From contig NZ_CP086235.1 in assembly GCF_023612095.1 (NCBI RefSeq), forward strand, positions 3,049,501 to 3,113,500: DNA of 64,000 bases, written 5' to 3'. The translations under genes and the position numbers were made by a program. The stretch comes from Cytobacillus firmus. GTDB lineage: Bacteria; Bacillota; Bacilli; Bacillales; Cytobacillaceae. Below the pieces are notes generated by a model. The model had not been told where the DNA came from. It was given only the letters and a program-made list of their open reading frames with translations, and did not search any database. Shown here in pieces: positions 26,311-36,662 of the stretch (its first letter is position 1; each line of letters begins with the position of its first letter).

Positions 26311-29082
26311 TTAAGCCAAGTGGCTATAATTATTTTTTACAACATCAGCACAGCGGGGGCAAAGCGTGTCATATCCTTCTGTCTTGCCAACTTCTGGAGT
26401 GACTGTCCAGCAGCGGTCGCATGTTTCGCCTTCTGCTTTGGAAACAATAATAGCAGTGTTTTCAAATTTCACGGCATTTTCAGGAGCATCTGAAAGGCTG
26501 CCTGCTACTTCGAATCCAGATACGATAAAGAGCTGCTGAAGATTTTCCTGAATTGAATCCAGAAGGCTCTTGGCTTGATCATTTACATAAAGGGTTACTT
26601 TAGCAGTAAGTGATTTGCCGATCACCTTCTCATTACGTGCTTCTTCCAATGCCTTAAGGACATCATTGCGAAGCTTCATGAATGAAGTCCATTTATCTTC
26701 CAGCTGTTTAGCGTTCGGAAGCTCTGTATATTCAGGCATATCTGTTAATTGAACACTTTCTTCTTTCACATTCGGTATAAAGTTCCAAACTTCATCAGAT
26801 GTGTGGGAAAGAATAGGTGCAACAAGCTTCGTAAGAGCAATCAGGCTCTCATAAAGAACCGTTTGGATTGCACGGCGTTCTGCATTATCTTTTGCTTCAA
26901 TATAAAGGACATCTTTTGCAAAATCAAGGTAAAATGCACTAAGGTCCAATGTGCAGAAATTGTTAACAGCGTGGTAGATGCTGGCAAATTCATAGCGATC
27001 ATAGGACTCGCGAACACTCTTGATCAGCTTGTTCAGCTTCACTAGCATAAACTGATCCACTTCACGCAGGTTCTCAAAGGATACCAAGTCTGCTTCAGGA
27101 TTAAAATCATCCAGATTTCCAAGCAAGAAACGGAAAGTATTGCGAATCTTTCTATACACTTCTGCAACCTGCTTCAGAATAGCATCAGATACCCGGACAT
27201 CAGCCTGATAATCAACTGAAGCCACCCATAAACGCAAAATGTCAGCACCAAGCTGGTTCATAACTTTTGCCGGAACAACTACATTTCCGATGGATTTACT
27301 CATTTTCCTTCCTTCACCATCAAGGGTGAAACCGTGGCTCAGTACTCCTTTGTAAGGCGCTTTCCCTGTCACTGCTACCGCAGTTGAAAGCGAAGAGTTA
27401 AACCAGCCTCTGTATTGGTCAGAACCTTCTAGGTATAGATCTGCTGGACGCTGTAAATCGTCGCGCTCTAAAAGAACTGCCTGGTGGGAAGAACCGGAAT
27501 CAAACCAAACATCCATGATATCCGTTTCTTTTGAAAACTGGCCATTCGGGCTTCCTGGATGTGTAAAACCTTCAGGCAGCAACTCTTTCGCTTCTTTCTC
27601 GAACCAGATGTTTGAACCTTGTTCACGGAAAAGATTTGATACATGTTCAATCGTCTCATCTGTGATAATTTCTTCGCCATTTTCCGCATAAAAGACCGGA
27701 ATAGGCACTCCCCATACACGCTGGCGGGAGATGCACCAATCTCCGCGATCCCGGACCATATTAAATAGTCTGGTCTCACCCCATGCAGGATACCAATTTG
27801 TTTCTTTAACAGCTTCCAAAAGCTCATTGCGGAAATCCTTAATGGATGCAAACCATTGGGCAGTAGCACGGAAAATAACAGGCTTTTTCGTTCTCCAGTC
27901 ATGCGGATATGAGTGAGTAATAAAAGTCAGTTTTAATAATGCTCCTGCTTCCTCAAGTTTCTCAGTTATCGGCTTATTGGCTGCATCATAGAATAACCCT
28001 TCAAAGCCGGGAGCTTCATTTGTCATGTTTCCTTTATCATCTACCGGGCATAATACGTCAAGCCCGTACTTCATGCCGACTTGGAAATCATCTTCCCCAT
28101 GTCCGGGAGCAGTATGAACACATCCTGTACCGGCATCAGTTGTAACATGATCACCAAGCATTACAAGGGAATCACGGCCATAAAGCGGATGTTCAGCAAT
28201 TACATTCTCAAGGTCAGTCCCCTTAACTGTCTGGACAACTTGATAACCTTCCCATTCGAACTCTTTAGCCACAGCTGCCAATAAGTCTTCTGCAACCATA
28301 AACTTTTTGCCGTTTGCCTCCACTACAGTATAAGAAAGGTCCGGATGAACTGAAATTCCAAGGTTTGCTGGAATGGTCCATGGAGTTGTAGTCCAAATGA
28401 CGATATGAGTATCTTGATCCAATACTTCTTTGCCATCTTTTACTTTAAATGCAACATAAATGGATGGCGAACGTTTGTCTTTATATTCAATTTCCGCTTC
28501 TGCCAAAGCAGATTCAGATGATGGAGACCAATAAACAGGCTTTTTGCCTTTATAGATATAGCCTTTTTTCGCCATTTCCCCGAAGACCTTAATTTGCTGA
28601 GCTTCATACTCCGGCTTAAGTGTGATGTATGGGTTCTCCCAATCACCGCGGACACCTAAGCGCTTAAATTGTCCGCGCTGGCTGTCGATCTGCTCATATG
28701 CATATTCTTCACAAAGCTCGCGGAACTCAGCAACACTCATTTCTTTACGCTTTACGCCTTTGTTTGTCAGCGCCTGCTCAATTGGCAGACCATGAGTATC
28801 CCAGCCAGGAACATAAGGAGCATTATAGCCAGTCATCGACTTAGAGCGTACGATGAAATCCTTTAAGATCTTATTTAGCGCATGGCCGATGTGGATGTCG
28901 CCATTTGCATATGGAGGGCCATCATGCAGCACAAACATCGGACGCCCTTTTGTCCGTTCCTGGACCTTTTCATAAATGTTCATTTCTTCCCATTTCGCCT
29001 GGATTTCAGGTTCTCGCTTTGGAAGATTGCCGCGCATTGGGAATTCAGTTTTTGGCATTAATAAACTATCTTTGTAATCCAT
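26311..29082 (-). CDS. ileS: Isoleucyl-tRNA synthetase
   Basis: IleRS charges tRNA-Ile. The 923-residue product starts [18 protein letters not shown] at 29082 after an AGGAGG site; the frame extends upstream through the T-box leader but that part is non-coding. Class I motifs are [19 protein letters not shown] (HIGH) and [12 protein letters not shown] (KMSKS), with an editing domain between them and a C-terminal zinc finger CDRCWTV...CPRCA. It is controlled by the T-box upstream and closed by a terminator, so it is transcribed alone. Confidence 0.97.
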   Translation of the reverse strand: MDYKDSLLMPKTEFPMRGNLPKREPEIQAKWEEMNIYEKVQERTKGRPMFVLHDGPPYANGDIHIGHALNKILKDFIVRSKSMTGYNAPYVPGWDTHGLPIEQALTNKGVKRKEMSVAEFRELCEEYAYEQIDSQRGQFKRLGVRGDWENPYITLKPEYEAQQIKVFGEMAKKGYIYKGKKPVYWSPSSESALAEAEIEYKDKRSPSIYVAFKVKDGKEVLDQDTHIVIWTTTPWTIPANLGISVHPDLSYTVVEANGKKFMVAEDLLAAVAKEFEWEGYQVVQTVKGTDLENVIAEHPLYGRDSLVMLGDHVTTDAGTGCVHTAPGHGEDDFQVGMKYGLDVLCPVDDKGNMTNEAPGFEGLFYDAANKPITEKLEEAGALLKLTFITHSYPHDWRTKKPVIFRATAQWFASIKDFRNELLEAVKETNWYPAWGETRLFNMVRDRGDWCISRQRVWGVPIPVFYAENGEEIITDETIEHVSNLFREQGSNIWFEKEAKELLPEGFTHPGSPNGQFSKETDIMDVWFDSGSSHQAVLLERDDLQRPADLYLEGSDQYRGWFNSSLSTAVAVTGKAPYKGVLSHGFTLDGEGRKMSKSIGNVVVPAKVMNQLGADILRLWVASVDYQADVRVSDAILKQVAEVYRKIRNTFRFLLGNLDDFNPEADLVSFENLREVDQFMLVKLNKLIKSVRESYDRYEFASIYHAVNNFCTLDLSAFYLDFAKDVLYIEAKDNAERRAIQTVLYESLIALTKLVAPILSHTSDEVWNFIPNVKEESVQLTDMPEYTELPNAKQLEDKWTSFMKLRNDVLKALEEARNEKVIGKSLTAKVTLYVNDQAKSLLDSIQENLQQLFIVSGFEVAGSLSDAPENAVKFENTAIIVSKAEGETCDRCWTVTPEVGKTEGYDTLCPRCADVVKNNYSHLA

Positions 29083-29157
29083 TCCTTTTCCTCCTGTTTG
29101 TAACTCATTAAATACCATGATAGCCAATGAGAGCTTAGAAAAACCTCGGGAAAATAC

Positions 29158-29196
29158 AAAAAACCCTCTCATCCCAAAAAGGGACGAGAAGGTTTT
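29158..29196 (-). terminator. T-box-controlled terminator before ileS
   Basis: Minus strand: AAAACCTTCTCGTCCC, loop TTTTT, GGGATGAGAGGGTTTTTT. The stem competes with the T-box antiterminator. Confidence 0.88.
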
Positions 29197-29455
29197 ATTC
29201 TCCCGCGGTACCACCCTTGTAGATGAAATATAATGAAATTTCATCCGCTCAAAGCATTCTTAACGTGAATGATCCGCCTTGGTCTACTGATTTTTGTACG
29301 TTCGGCAAGGAACTAAAGGGTGATTTTCCAGCTTTTGCTTATACCCGGGCTTCCACCATCCCCGGCTCGCTTTCAGAGTGAGTATGCGCCTCTGATCATA
29401 AGCTTTTTGAAAAGACTGTACTGTCCCTCTCATTGTTGATAAACATTGTATTTAC
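29158..29455 (-). promoter_or_regulatory. T-box riboswitch leader of ileS (isoleucine)
   Basis: Read on the minus strand the leader contains the T-box sequence AAGGGTGGTACCGCG (29204-29218), whose UGGN part pairs with the uncharged tRNA acceptor end. A codon ATC followed by A (29322-29324) fits the specifier position for tRNA-Ile. The leader ends in a strong terminator (29158-29196). Low isoleucyl-tRNA charging would favour the antiterminator and ileS expression. Confidence 0.93.
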
Positions 29456-29466
29456 TTTGTTTTAAA

Positions 29467-29496
29467 ATTATATGCGATATTTCCGGCTTTCGTCAA
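29467..29496 (-). promoter_or_regulatory. SigA-type promoter of ileS
   Basis: Minus strand: TTGACG (29491-29496), 18-base spacer, TATAAT (29467-29472). The TGA within the -35 box is the divIVA stop codon. Confidence 0.8.
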
Positions 29497-30011
29497 GCCA
29501 GTGATTCTTCTTCTTCTCTTAATGATTTCAGCTCAGTGGAATCCAGCTTATATTCCATTAAATGATCCCAATCATCGTTATTCAGCATATCAAGCTGTGC
29601 TTCAACAAGCATTTTAAAGCGTGTCCGGAATACTTTGGACTGTTTCTTTAAATCTTCAATATCCAGTGCGATTTTTCTTGCTTTGGATAGGGATTCATTC
29701 ACAATCCTGTCAGCATTTTTTTCAGCTTCTTTGATGATAAGCTTTGCTTCTTTGTGGGCATTGCGTTTTAATTCTTCTGCAGCTTCCTGTGCAACCACAA
29801 TAGATTTATTAAGTGTTTCTTCAATTGTGGTAAAGTGGCCAATGCGGTCATTCGTTTCGTTGAGCTTTTCTTCCAGCTCTTTTTTTTCCCTGATCAGGAT
29901 TTCATAGTCCTTTATGATTTGGTCGAGGAATTCGTTCACTTCATCTTCGTCATAACCGCGGAATCCTTTGCTGAATTCCTTGTTATGAATATCTAACGGT
30001 GTTAATGGCAT
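29493..30011 (-). CDS. divIVA: Cell-division/polarity protein DivIVA
   Basis: DivIVA binds negatively curved membrane at septa and poles, anchoring MinJ/MinD and, during sporulation, chromosome origins. The conserved start MPLTPLDIHNKEFSKGFRGY, which includes the membrane-insertion residues, is followed by long coiled coils (about residues 25-150) and an acidic tail. I choose the ATG at 30011, six bases after GGGAGGTG; a GTG nine bases upstream is in frame. 172 residues, versus 164 in B. subtilis. It follows ylmH at some distance, separated by a repeat. Confidence 0.94.
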   Translation of the reverse strand: MPLTPLDIHNKEFSKGFRGYDEDEVNEFLDQIIKDYEILIREKKELEEKLNETNDRIGHFTTIEETLNKSIVVAQEAAEELKRNAHKEAKLIIKEAEKNADRIVNESLSKARKIALDIEDLKKQSKVFRTRFKMLVEAQLDMLNNDDWDHLMEYKLDSTELKSLREEEESLA

Positions 30012-30190
30012 GAGTGCCACCTCCCAGGTCTGTTGATCTTATGTAAATTGGTTTGAGCCTGCTGGTTCTATTTAATTATAGCAGACTCCGTTGTCTTTTG
30101 ATTATTTATTCGACAGGTTGTTTCAAAATCCTTCAAATTTAAATTATTTCTTTTAACTGTCTTTTAATTGTTTTTGGCTTTTAAATGTAG

Positions 30191-30322
30191 CCCGTTGATT
30201 TCCGCTGCGGACACTTGCTTTCCACGGGGCGGGCGGTGAGCCTCCTCGGTGCTTTGCACCTGTGGGGTCTCACCTGTCCCGCTGCTCCCGCCGGAGTCAA
30301 GTGCCCTACGCTCCAATCAACT
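30191..30322. repeat. Palindromic intergenic repeat of about 130 bp
   Basis: Nested inverted repeats frame the element: GTTGATT at 30194-30200 with AATCAAC near 30316, CACTTG with CAAGTG inside that, and a GC-rich core GGCGGTGAGCCTCC...GGTCTCACC. The GC content is visibly higher than the AT-rich flanks. It occupies the 390-base gap between ylmH and divIVA, where I see no gene. Similar palindromic elements are common in Bacillaceae intergenic DNA. Confidence 0.85.
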
Positions 30323-30408
30323 CAGCAGATGAACAATATGTTGCATTTTGAACGACAAACTTAAAAAACAGCCTCAAAATAGGTTTGTTAAAACCCTCTC
30401 CTACTTTA

Positions 30409-31182
30409 CTATCTCTGTCTCCCGGCAATAATTCTCCATTTGTCCTTTTTTGTTTTCCCATCTATTTCTATGATTTTGGATCGGCCTTGTCCCCTGACTG
30501 AGATGATGTCGCTTTGCTGGCATTCAAATGAGGGGTTTTCTATTTGCGTCCAATTGACTTTAACGTGTCCCTGTTGGATATAGAGCTGGGATTTCTGTCT
30601 TGAGATATTGTAGATGGATGAGATGACTGTGTCCAACCTCAGGGATGAAGAGGTGATGGAGCTTTCTTTCCACACTTCTGGTGATTGAATCGCCTTTGAA
30701 AAAGGCTGTATTTCCAACGATACGGAAGCTCTGCCAATTGACTGAAGCTGCAGGCTGATGTACTCTTCAATTTCTTGAGCAGCAAAAAACTGGATTCTGT
30801 CCTCTTCAAACAGGATGTCACCAAATTTCCCTCTTTTTAGTCCCAGTGACATCAGGCTGCCGAGGACTTGCGGGTGTTCAATGGTAACAAACTTCTTTGG
30901 ATATTCCAATTCAAACAGCCGAATTTTAAAATCTTCTTCATCGCTTTCATAATAATCCGGAAATAACAGTGCTCTCTTTCTCTCAGACCCTGTTGTTCCG
31001 CCAAATAAAGCAAATAAGATTCCCGAATCCTGTCCTATGATGCTTTTTAGGATATGCTGCTCCCTTGGATCAAGAAAATCAGTAAGCTTTGGTGCATATG
31101 TATTTTCCACAAGATTTTTCCAGTTAAGGACCTGGTCAATAAATTCTCTTTCTTCCGGCCGGAAGTGCTGATAAATAGACAA
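30409..31182 (-). CDS. ylmH: S4-domain RNA-binding protein YlmH
   Basis: A 257-residue protein with a C-terminal S4 RNA-binding domain (RLDTVISSIYNISRQKSQLYIQ). In B. subtilis YlmH is a ribosome quality control factor that binds stalled 50S particles and supports alanine tailing along with RqcH, which is also encoded in this window. Length equals the B. subtilis protein. It ends the ylmC-to-ylmH block; a weak hairpin lies between it and ylmG. Confidence 0.92.
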   Translation of the reverse strand: MSIYQHFRPEEREFIDQVLNWKNLVENTYAPKLTDFLDPREQHILKSIIGQDSGILFALFGGTTGSERKRALLFPDYYESDEEDFKIRLFELEYPKKFVTIEHPQVLGSLMSLGLKRGKFGDILFEEDRIQFFAAQEIEEYISLQLQSIGRASVSLEIQPFSKAIQSPEVWKESSITSSSLRLDTVISSIYNISRQKSQLYIQQGHVKVNWTQIENPSFECQQSDIISVRGQGRSKIIEIDGKTKKDKWRIIAGRQR

Positions 31183-31210
31183 ATTTTTGCGGGCCTCCTT
31201 TTACACAAAT

Positions 31211-31234
31211 AAAAAAGGGCCATTATGATAGCCC
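31211..31234 (-). terminator. Weak terminator after ylmG
   Basis: Minus strand: GGGCTAT, loop CATA, ATGGCCC, then TTTTTT. The seven-pair stem includes one G-U pair, so it may only reduce read-through into ylmH. Confidence 0.6.
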
Positions 31235-31247
31235 AGTTTTGTCAGTC

Positions 31248-31511
31248 TTATGAAATCCAATAAAAAAGCTGCTGCAAGCCTCCCGTGGCAAATCGCAAAA
31301 CTAAGATAGCCACAATCGGAGAAATATCAATCATTCCAAGCGGTGGAATGATTTTGCGGAAAGGCTCAAGGTATGGTTCACAAATCCTTGCCAGAAACTG
31401 GCCAAAAGCCGATTCCTTTGCATTAGGGAACCAGGACAGCAGAATATAAATAATCAGTGCCCATGAGTAATAATAAATTGCAGATGACAATATTCCAAAT
31501 ACTAATTCCAT
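31248..31511 (-). CDS. ylmG: YggT family membrane protein YlmG
   Basis: An 87-residue integral membrane protein with two hydrophobic segments (about residues 3-25 and 63-85) flanking the family's central [32 protein letters not shown] loop. YggT/YlmG proteins are associated with division or membrane protein organisation, but the biochemical role is unknown. Six bases separate it from sepF. Confidence 0.9.
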   Translation of the reverse strand: MELVFGILSSAIYYYSWALIIYILLSWFPNAKESAFGQFLARICEPYLEPFRKIIPPLGMIDISPIVAILVLRFATGGLQQLFYWIS

Positions 31512-31517
31512 TAAGTG

Positions 31518-31964
31518 CTACCACCTCGTATTTTCTAATTCTTGTTCTTTCATCAGCTGAGAGATGTTCCCTGATACTTCAACATTGTCAGGTGTACATA
31601 AGAAAATATCAGTACCAATCTTCTGAATGTCTCCACCGATGGCATAAACGGTCCCGCTAAGGAAGTCAACAATGCGCTTTGCCTGATCTTTTTCTATTCT
31701 CTGCAGATTGACTACAACAGCTCTTCTGTTCTTCAGCTGATCCGCAATATCCTGCGCTTCTGCATATACCCGCGGTTCAACAAGAACTACTTTAGAAGAC
31801 TTCTGCACACTTTGAAGGCTGACAATATTCTGTTTTTGAACTGGCTGCTGCTGTTTCTGCACCTGCTTCACCGGCTCTCTTTCTTCTTCGATGATTTCCT
31901 CTTCCTTATAGTCATATTCATCATCCAGGAAGAAAAATGTTTTAAATTTTGATTTTATACTCAT
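31518..31964 (-). CDS. sepF: Cell division protein SepF
   Basis: SepF binds FtsZ and anchors Z-ring filaments to the membrane. The product begins [19 protein letters not shown], with an amphipathic membrane-targeting helix, then an acidic and Gln-rich linker (residues 20-50), then the folded domain with [27 protein letters not shown], and [18 protein letters not shown]. 148 residues, close to B. subtilis. It is adjacent to ylmE upstream and ylmG downstream. Confidence 0.95.
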   Translation of the reverse strand: MSIKSKFKTFFFLDDEYDYKEEEIIEEEREPVKQVQKQQQPVQKQNIVSLQSVQKSSKVVLVEPRVYAEAQDIADQLKNRRAVVVNLQRIEKDQAKRIVDFLSGTVYAIGGDIQKIGTDIFLCTPDNVEVSGNISQLMKEQELENTRW

Positions 31965-31965
31965 T

Positions 31966-32655
31966 TTATTTAACCTCCTGACCCTCTTGGCCTACTAAAG
32001 CTGTCCCAATCCTAACCATTGTGGCACCTTCTTCAATTGCCAGAGAAAAATCATTGGACATACCCATTGAAAGCTCAGTGCAGGGAGCAAAATCAAATCC
32101 CAGATCTTTAACCTGTTTTTGAAGGTCCTTGAGCTTCCGGAAACAGGCACGCAGCAGATCTTTGTCTGATGTATGCGGCGCCATTGTCATCAGGCCAATG
32201 ATATTGATATTTTTATATTCAGCCAGGCTTGAAATAAAGTCAGCTGTCTCTTCAGGGTTTATTCCCTGTTTCGACTCTTCGCCTGAGACATTGACCTGTA
32301 CAAAGCAATTTATCTTTCGGTCTGCCCGCTTGTCGATTTCCTTTGCAAGGGATAGCCTGTCCAGTGAATGAATATAGTCAACTTTATCAATAATATTCTT
32401 TACTTTGCGCGTTTGCAGTGTTCCGATAAAATGCCAGGTTGGCCTGTCCTTTAAAATTTCCCTTTTAGCAAGAAGTCCTTCATCCCTGTTTTCACCTAAA
32501 TGATGAATACCTGCTTCTAAGGCTTCTTGTGCCCTTTCCGCTGAAACGTACTTAGTAACAGCAATTACGGTAATTTCTTCCGGCTCGCGGTTCGCCTTTA
32601 TGCACGCTTCGTGGATGGCTGTCTTTATGTGCTTTAAATTATCCTCTACTCTCAT
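31966..32655 (-). CDS. ylmE: PLP homeostasis protein (YggS/YlmE family)
   Basis: A 229-residue PLP-binding protein of the YBL036C/PLPHP family, resembling the N-terminal barrel of alanine racemase. The PLP lysine is in [18 protein letters not shown], and [26 protein letters not shown] and [23 protein letters not shown] are all family hallmarks. It is thought to buffer free PLP. It abuts pgeF with no gap and sepF by one base. Confidence 0.93.
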   Translation of the reverse strand: MRVEDNLKHIKTAIHEACIKANREPEEITVIAVTKYVSAERAQEALEAGIHHLGENRDEGLLAKREILKDRPTWHFIGTLQTRKVKNIIDKVDYIHSLDRLSLAKEIDKRADRKINCFVQVNVSGEESKQGINPEETADFISSLAEYKNINIIGLMTMAPHTSDKDLLRACFRKLKDLQKQVKDLGFDFAPCTELSMGMSNDFSLAIEEGATMVRIGTALVGQEGQEVK

Positions 32656-33483
32656 TTAGTTCCCTGCTTCCTCCTTCCAGCCAATAAAACTCATCATCCT
32701 GCCGGTATTCCCCTTATTTCTTCGGTGGGAGAAAAAATAGTCTGCATGACAGCTTGTGCAAAAATCAGTCATCATGATATTTTCAAAAGGAATCCCCGCA
32801 TTTGCAAGGATTTTTTTATTTAGTTCTTTTAGGTCAAGCTGGAATTGATTGTCACTAATTTGATTATATGGCTTTATATCGACATCTTCTAGTATTTTTT
32901 GCACTTTTGAAATAACACGATCATCAACAATATAACAGTTACCGCAAATGGAAGGGCCAATCACGGCTTGGACCTCTCTTAAGTTTATGCCTTCACCTGC
33001 AAACAGTTCAGCCATATTCCTGCCGATCCCGCCAACAGTGCCTTTCCAGCCGGCATGGGCAATGCCTATGGCTCCTGTCTTCTCATGCAGGAAATAAAGG
33101 GGCACACAATCGGCATAACACAGGGTCATCAGGACACCTTTAGAATATGTGAAAAAACCGTCGGTACCTGAAAAGGAATCCTCGTAAACTAGAGCTCCTT
33201 TTCCTTTATCATTTTCAGTAACTTTTTTTATATTTACCTCATGTGTTTGTTCAGCACCGACCCAATTTTCGATAGAAAAGCCAAGCAAGTCAGCCACATG
33301 CTGCCGATTTTGGCTGACTGCTTCATAGCTGTCATTCACATGTAATCCTACATTTAGAGTTTCATATTGATTGCGGCTGAAGCCGCCATTTTTTGTTGTA
33401 AAACCAGCCAACATATTAGGAAAACGATCCGCCCAATCTTTTATGACAAAATACTCTTCCTTTTTTAAAGAAAATGGTTCCAT
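32656..33483 (-). CDS. pgeF: Peptidoglycan editing factor PgeF (YlmD, multicopper-oxidase-like/purine nucleosidase family)
   Basis: A 275-residue protein of the YfiH/PgeF family, which keeps L-Ser-containing muropeptides out of the wall in E. coli and has purine nucleoside activities in vitro. The conserved metal-site segments are CYADCVPLYFL, IGIAHAGWKGTVGGI and IGPSICGNCYIV. It precedes ylmE with zero spacing. Its position in the dcw-adjacent block suits a wall-related role. Confidence 0.9.
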   Translation of the reverse strand: MEPFSLKKEEYFVIKDWADRFPNMLAGFTTKNGGFSRNQYETLNVGLHVNDSYEAVSQNRQHVADLLGFSIENWVGAEQTHEVNIKKVTENDKGKGALVYEDSFSGTDGFFTYSKGVLMTLCYADCVPLYFLHEKTGAIGIAHAGWKGTVGGIGRNMAELFAGEGINLREVQAVIGPSICGNCYIVDDRVISKVQKILEDVDIKPYNQISDNQFQLDLKELNKKILANAGIPFENIMMTDFCTSCHADYFFSHRRNKGNTGRMMSFIGWKEEAGN

Positions 33484-33552
33484 ACGATTAACCCCATTTT
33501 ATTTTTCTATAGTTTACCACAAGGAAGGCAGTGATGACACCATTAACAACTC

Positions 33553-33822
33553 TTATGCTTCATCCTCTATATATTTAGGCTCAATCGCATCCTGATAGCG
33601 GACAAGTATGACATCTTCACCGATTTTTATAATATTTTTCCAGGGAATGACAATATCTGCGTCCCTGCCAAAGAAGCCTAATACTTTCCCCGCTCCTCCG
33701 ATAATGACCGCTTCAATTTTTCCTGTATTAATATTAATATCTATATCCCCAATATTTCCAAGTTTTTTGCCGTCAGCTACATTTACAACATCCTTCATTT
33801 GAAATTCAGATATTTTCACCAT
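33553..33822 (-). CDS. ylmC: PRC-barrel protein, YlmC/YmxH family
   Basis: An 89-residue PRC-barrel domain protein: KISEFQMKDVVNVADGKKLG, then GDIDININTGKIEAVIIGG and VIPWKNIIKIGEDVILVR. Start is either ATG 33822 or GTG 33828, both behind GGGAGTGA. Members of this family are sporulation-associated in Firmicutes, with unknown biochemical function. It lies between sigG and pgeF as in B. subtilis. Confidence 0.9.
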   Translation of the reverse strand: MVKISEFQMKDVVNVADGKKLGNIGDIDININTGKIEAVIIGGAGKVLGFFGRDADIVIPWKNIIKIGEDVILVRYQDAIEPKYIEDEA

Positions 33823-33895
33823 CGACACTTCACTCCCAATTTATGTTCTAATTCAATATATGTTTGCTTCTATGAGAAAAATGTTTAGTAAATAT

Positions 33896-33918
33896 AAAAA
33901 GCAGCCAATTTGGCTGCT
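33896..33918 (-). terminator. Rho-independent terminator overlapping the end of sigG
   Basis: Minus strand: AGCAGCCAA, ATTGGCTGCT, then TTTTATATTT. The left arm begins within the sigG stop codon region. Confidence 0.8.
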
Positions 33919-34696
33919 AGCTTTGAATATTCTTATTCATTTGTTTGATGGCCGCTTTTTCAAGCCTTGAAACTTGTGCCTGGGAAATGCCGATTTCCTC
34001 CGCCACTTCCATTTGAGTTTTGCCCTGGAAGAAGCGTTTTCTGAGAATCAGTTTTTCCCGTTCATTCAGTCTCCTCATTCCTTCTTTGAGCGCTATTTCC
34101 TCAATCCATTGAATATCTTTGTTTCGTTCATCGCTAAGCTGATCCATCACATAAATTGGATCCCCGCCATCATTATAAATCGGCTCAAATAAAGAAACAG
34201 GATCCTGGATGGCATCCAATGCAAAAACGATTTCTTCATGAGGCACATCCAGCTCTTTAGCTATTTCTTCAGCTGTAGGCTCTCTGGACGTTTTACTCAT
34301 GAGACGTTCCCTTACCTGCAGAGCTTTATAAGCAATGTCCCTTAAAGAACGAGAAACACGGATCGGATTATTATCACGCAGATACCTGCGTATTTCCCCA
34401 ATAATCATCGGAACGGCATAGGTGGAAAACTTAACGTTTTGACTTAAATCAAAATTATCAATAGATTTCATCAGACCGATACAGCCGACCTGGAAAAGGT
34501 CATCAACAAATTCGCCTCTGTTGTTAAAACGCTGAATCACACTCAATACGAGACGCAAATTGCCGTTGACGAGTTTTTCCCGTGCGGTTATATCCCCCTT
34601 ATGCATTTGCTTGAAGAGCTCTCTCATTTCTTCGTTTTTTAAAACTGGAAGCTTTGAAGTATCAACACCGCAAATTTCTACTTTATTTCGAGTCAA
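33917..34696 (-). CDS. sigG: RNA polymerase sporulation sigma factor SigG
   Basis: SigG drives late forespore transcription. The 259-residue product begins with a TTG start at 34696 (MTRNKVEICGVDTSKLPVLK) behind a GGAGGG site. Region 2 (NLRLVLSVIQRFNNRGE...DDLFQVGCIGLMKSIDNFD), region 3 and region 4 (EEIGISQAQVSRLEKAAIKQ) are complete and almost identical to B. subtilis. A candidate SigF promoter lies upstream and a terminator overlaps its end. Confidence 0.97.
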   Translation of the reverse strand: MTRNKVEICGVDTSKLPVLKNEEMRELFKQMHKGDITAREKLVNGNLRLVLSVIQRFNNRGEFVDDLFQVGCIGLMKSIDNFDLSQNVKFSTYAVPMIIGEIRRYLRDNNPIRVSRSLRDIAYKALQVRERLMSKTSREPTAEEIAKELDVPHEEIVFALDAIQDPVSLFEPIYNDGGDPIYVMDQLSDERNKDIQWIEEIALKEGMRRLNEREKLILRKRFFQGKTQMEVAEEIGISQAQVSRLEKAAIKQMNKNIQS

Positions 34697-34733
34697 TCCA
34701 TTTCCCTCCTCACAGGAGCTGCTGTACAAAAAA

Positions 34734-34762
34734 CAGTATCTCCTTGGAAAGGAAAAATATGC
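34734..34762 (-). promoter_or_regulatory. Candidate SigF-dependent promoter of sigG
   Basis: Minus strand: -35 GCATA (34758-34762), 14-base spacer, -10 GGAGATACT (within 34734-34743). These fit the SigF pattern GYWTA / GGNRANANT; the spacer is one base shorter than usual. SigF control of sigG is established in B. subtilis. Confidence 0.6.
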
Positions 34763-34864
34763 ACCGGCTAATCCGGATGAAAGATGGGGAAATGGTCAAA
34801 GCATTATTAATACTAGGTTTTCACCTTGCAAAATTTTGTAAAAAATATTGCCAGCTTTAATATT

Positions 34865-35584
34865 CTAAACCATCTTATTAAATTCTTTTTTTAGTCTTTT
34901 TATTATTCTTTTTTCCAGGCGTGAAATATAGGATTGGGAAATACCCAGCATATCTGCCACATCCTTTTGAGTTTTTTCTTCGCCTGATCCGAGGCCAAAC
35001 CTGAGTTCCATGATCTGTTTTTCACGATCTGAAAGCTGATACAATGCCTTTAACAGCAGCTTTTTATCAACATTCGCTTCGAGATCTTTTGTTATGATGT
35101 CATCCTCAGTGCCCAGAACATCAGATAGAAGAAGTTCATTGCCATCCCAATCAATATTTAGGGGTTCGTCAAAGGAAACTTCAGAACGAATTTTATTGTT
35201 CCTTCTTAAATACATGAGAATTTCATTCTCAATACAGCGGGATGCATATGTAGCCAGTTTGATTTTCTTCTCCGGGTTAAAAGTATTTACTGCTTTAATA
35301 AGCCCAATCGTTCCAATACTGATTAAGTCCTCTATATTAATGCCTGTATTTTCAAACTTTCTGGCAATATACACAACAAGTCGAAGATTTCTTTCAATTA
35401 AAATGGACCTTGCCGCTTTATCACCTTTTGGAAGCTTAATCAGGAGCATTTCTTCTTCTTCCTTACTGAGTGGAGGAGGCAATGCTTCGCTGCCGCCTAT
35501 ATAATATACTTCATCTGTTTTGATCCCCAGCTTAATCAACAATTTATACCAATAGTAGGATAAGCGAAGTTTTAACTTTTTCAT
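34865..35584 (-). CDS. sigE: RNA polymerase sporulation sigma factor SigE precursor
   Basis: SigE is the early mother-cell sigma factor, made as inactive pro-SigE and cut by SpoIIGA. The 239-residue product (start ATG 35584, GGAGG site) has the amphipathic pro-sequence [20 protein letters not shown], then the cleavage neighbourhood [16 protein letters not shown]. Regions 2 and 4 ([20 protein letters not shown] and [18 protein letters not shown]) are complete. It follows spoIIGA by 44 bases, so both are co-transcribed. Confidence 0.97.
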   Translation of the reverse strand: MKKLKLRLSYYWYKLLIKLGIKTDEVYYIGGSEALPPPLSKEEEEMLLIKLPKGDKAARSILIERNLRLVVYIARKFENTGINIEDLISIGTIGLIKAVNTFNPEKKIKLATYASRCIENEILMYLRRNNKIRSEVSFDEPLNIDWDGNELLLSDVLGTEDDIITKDLEANVDKKLLLKALYQLSDREKQIMELRFGLGSGEEKTQKDVADMLGISQSYISRLEKRIIKRLKKEFNKMV

Positions 35585-35628
35585 GAATTGTCCTCCTTCT
35601 AAATTAAGTTCGTGCAGAGTATAGTATA

Positions 35629-36567
35629 TTAACTTACTTTTGCATCGGGCTTTATTGTACTTCTGCCTGTAAGCATCTTGGGGTGCACGATGCACTGAAA
35701 CGAATCGTCTGATGAAAGCTGCTGCATGGAAAATGATATTAACCCGCGTTCTGCTTCGATTATTTCATTCTCTTTTTCAAAGAGAATCCGGTCAGGCTTG
35801 AACCCTATGATTAATTGGTGTTCTTGTCCAACAACCTTACATGGAATGACCCTCATTTTATGCTCCCAATCCGCTCCAATTGACTCGCTGCCCATAATGA
35901 TATCCTCCGGGTTTCCTGCCATTTTACTGATTTCAGGCGGAAACTCATCCAGCCTGTCTTTTATGGATATGAACATAACAGGCATTTTCGAAATAGGATC
36001 GTATAACTGGTTGCCGCTGTCAATCAGGCCCTTGAAGCAATATTCTGTTTCATTGATCACAACACGCACCAGGATTAAAGAGTCATACTGAATTTTTGTC
36101 ATCTCAATTCCCTCAACATTTCTCTTTGAAAAATGCCAGGCAAGGGGAAACCCAATAACCACGAACAGCCAGCTGATTGGATCACCAAAGCCTTTTATGC
36201 TTGCCATCATGACAGATGAAGAAAGCTTAAAATCAAAATTGATAAAATAATGAATGCCTATTAAGGAGCCTCCAACTAAAAAAGTAGCAAAATAAAAAGT
36301 CATGAGAGCTTTTACAAAATAACGTAAACGCTTAAAGCCGAAAACAACCAATACCATTACAATCGAGAAGAGCAGCTTAGTGAACGGATGACCTGAATAT
36401 TCTTGAAAAGGTGTAAATGCTAATAAAATAATGATGGAACCTATGAAGCCGCCCGCAAAAATTTTCCATAGTCCGGTTTCTCTTTTTAGAATTATGGCTG
36501 TTAAATAAAGGAGCAGGCTGTCAAACATAAAATTCAATGCCCAGATAACATCCAAATAGACCGTCAA
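35629..36567 (-). CDS. spoIIGA: Sporulation sigma-E factor processing peptidase SpoIIGA
   Basis: A membrane aspartic protease that activates pro-SigE. Five N-terminal hydrophobic segments (about residues 1-150) lead into the protease domain with the catalytic Asp in [19 protein letters not shown] and the [15 protein letters not shown] tail [12 protein letters not shown]. Start is TTG at 36567 behind AAAGGAGGAAG. 312 residues versus 309 in B. subtilis. It is first in the spoIIGA-sigE pair. Confidence 0.95.
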   Translation of the reverse strand: MTVYLDVIWALNFMFDSLLLYLTAIILKRETGLWKIFAGGFIGSIIILLAFTPFQEYSGHPFTKLLFSIVMVLVVFGFKRLRYFVKALMTFYFATFLVGGSLIGIHYFINFDFKLSSSVMMASIKGFGDPISWLFVVIGFPLAWHFSKRNVEGIEMTKIQYDSLILVRVVINETEYCFKGLIDSGNQLYDPISKMPVMFISIKDRLDEFPPEISKMAGNPEDIIMGSESIGADWEHKMRVIPCKVVGQEHQLIIGFKPDRILFEKENEIIEAERGLISFSMQQLSSDDSFQCIVHPKMLTGRSTIKPDAKVS

Positions 36568-36662
36568 TTATCTTCCTCCTTTATAAAAATCAGAATCTGA
36601 TAGATTGACGTGAGGTTCCAATTCTCTCATATAGTTAAAGTGCTATGATTCTGTTAGAAAAT

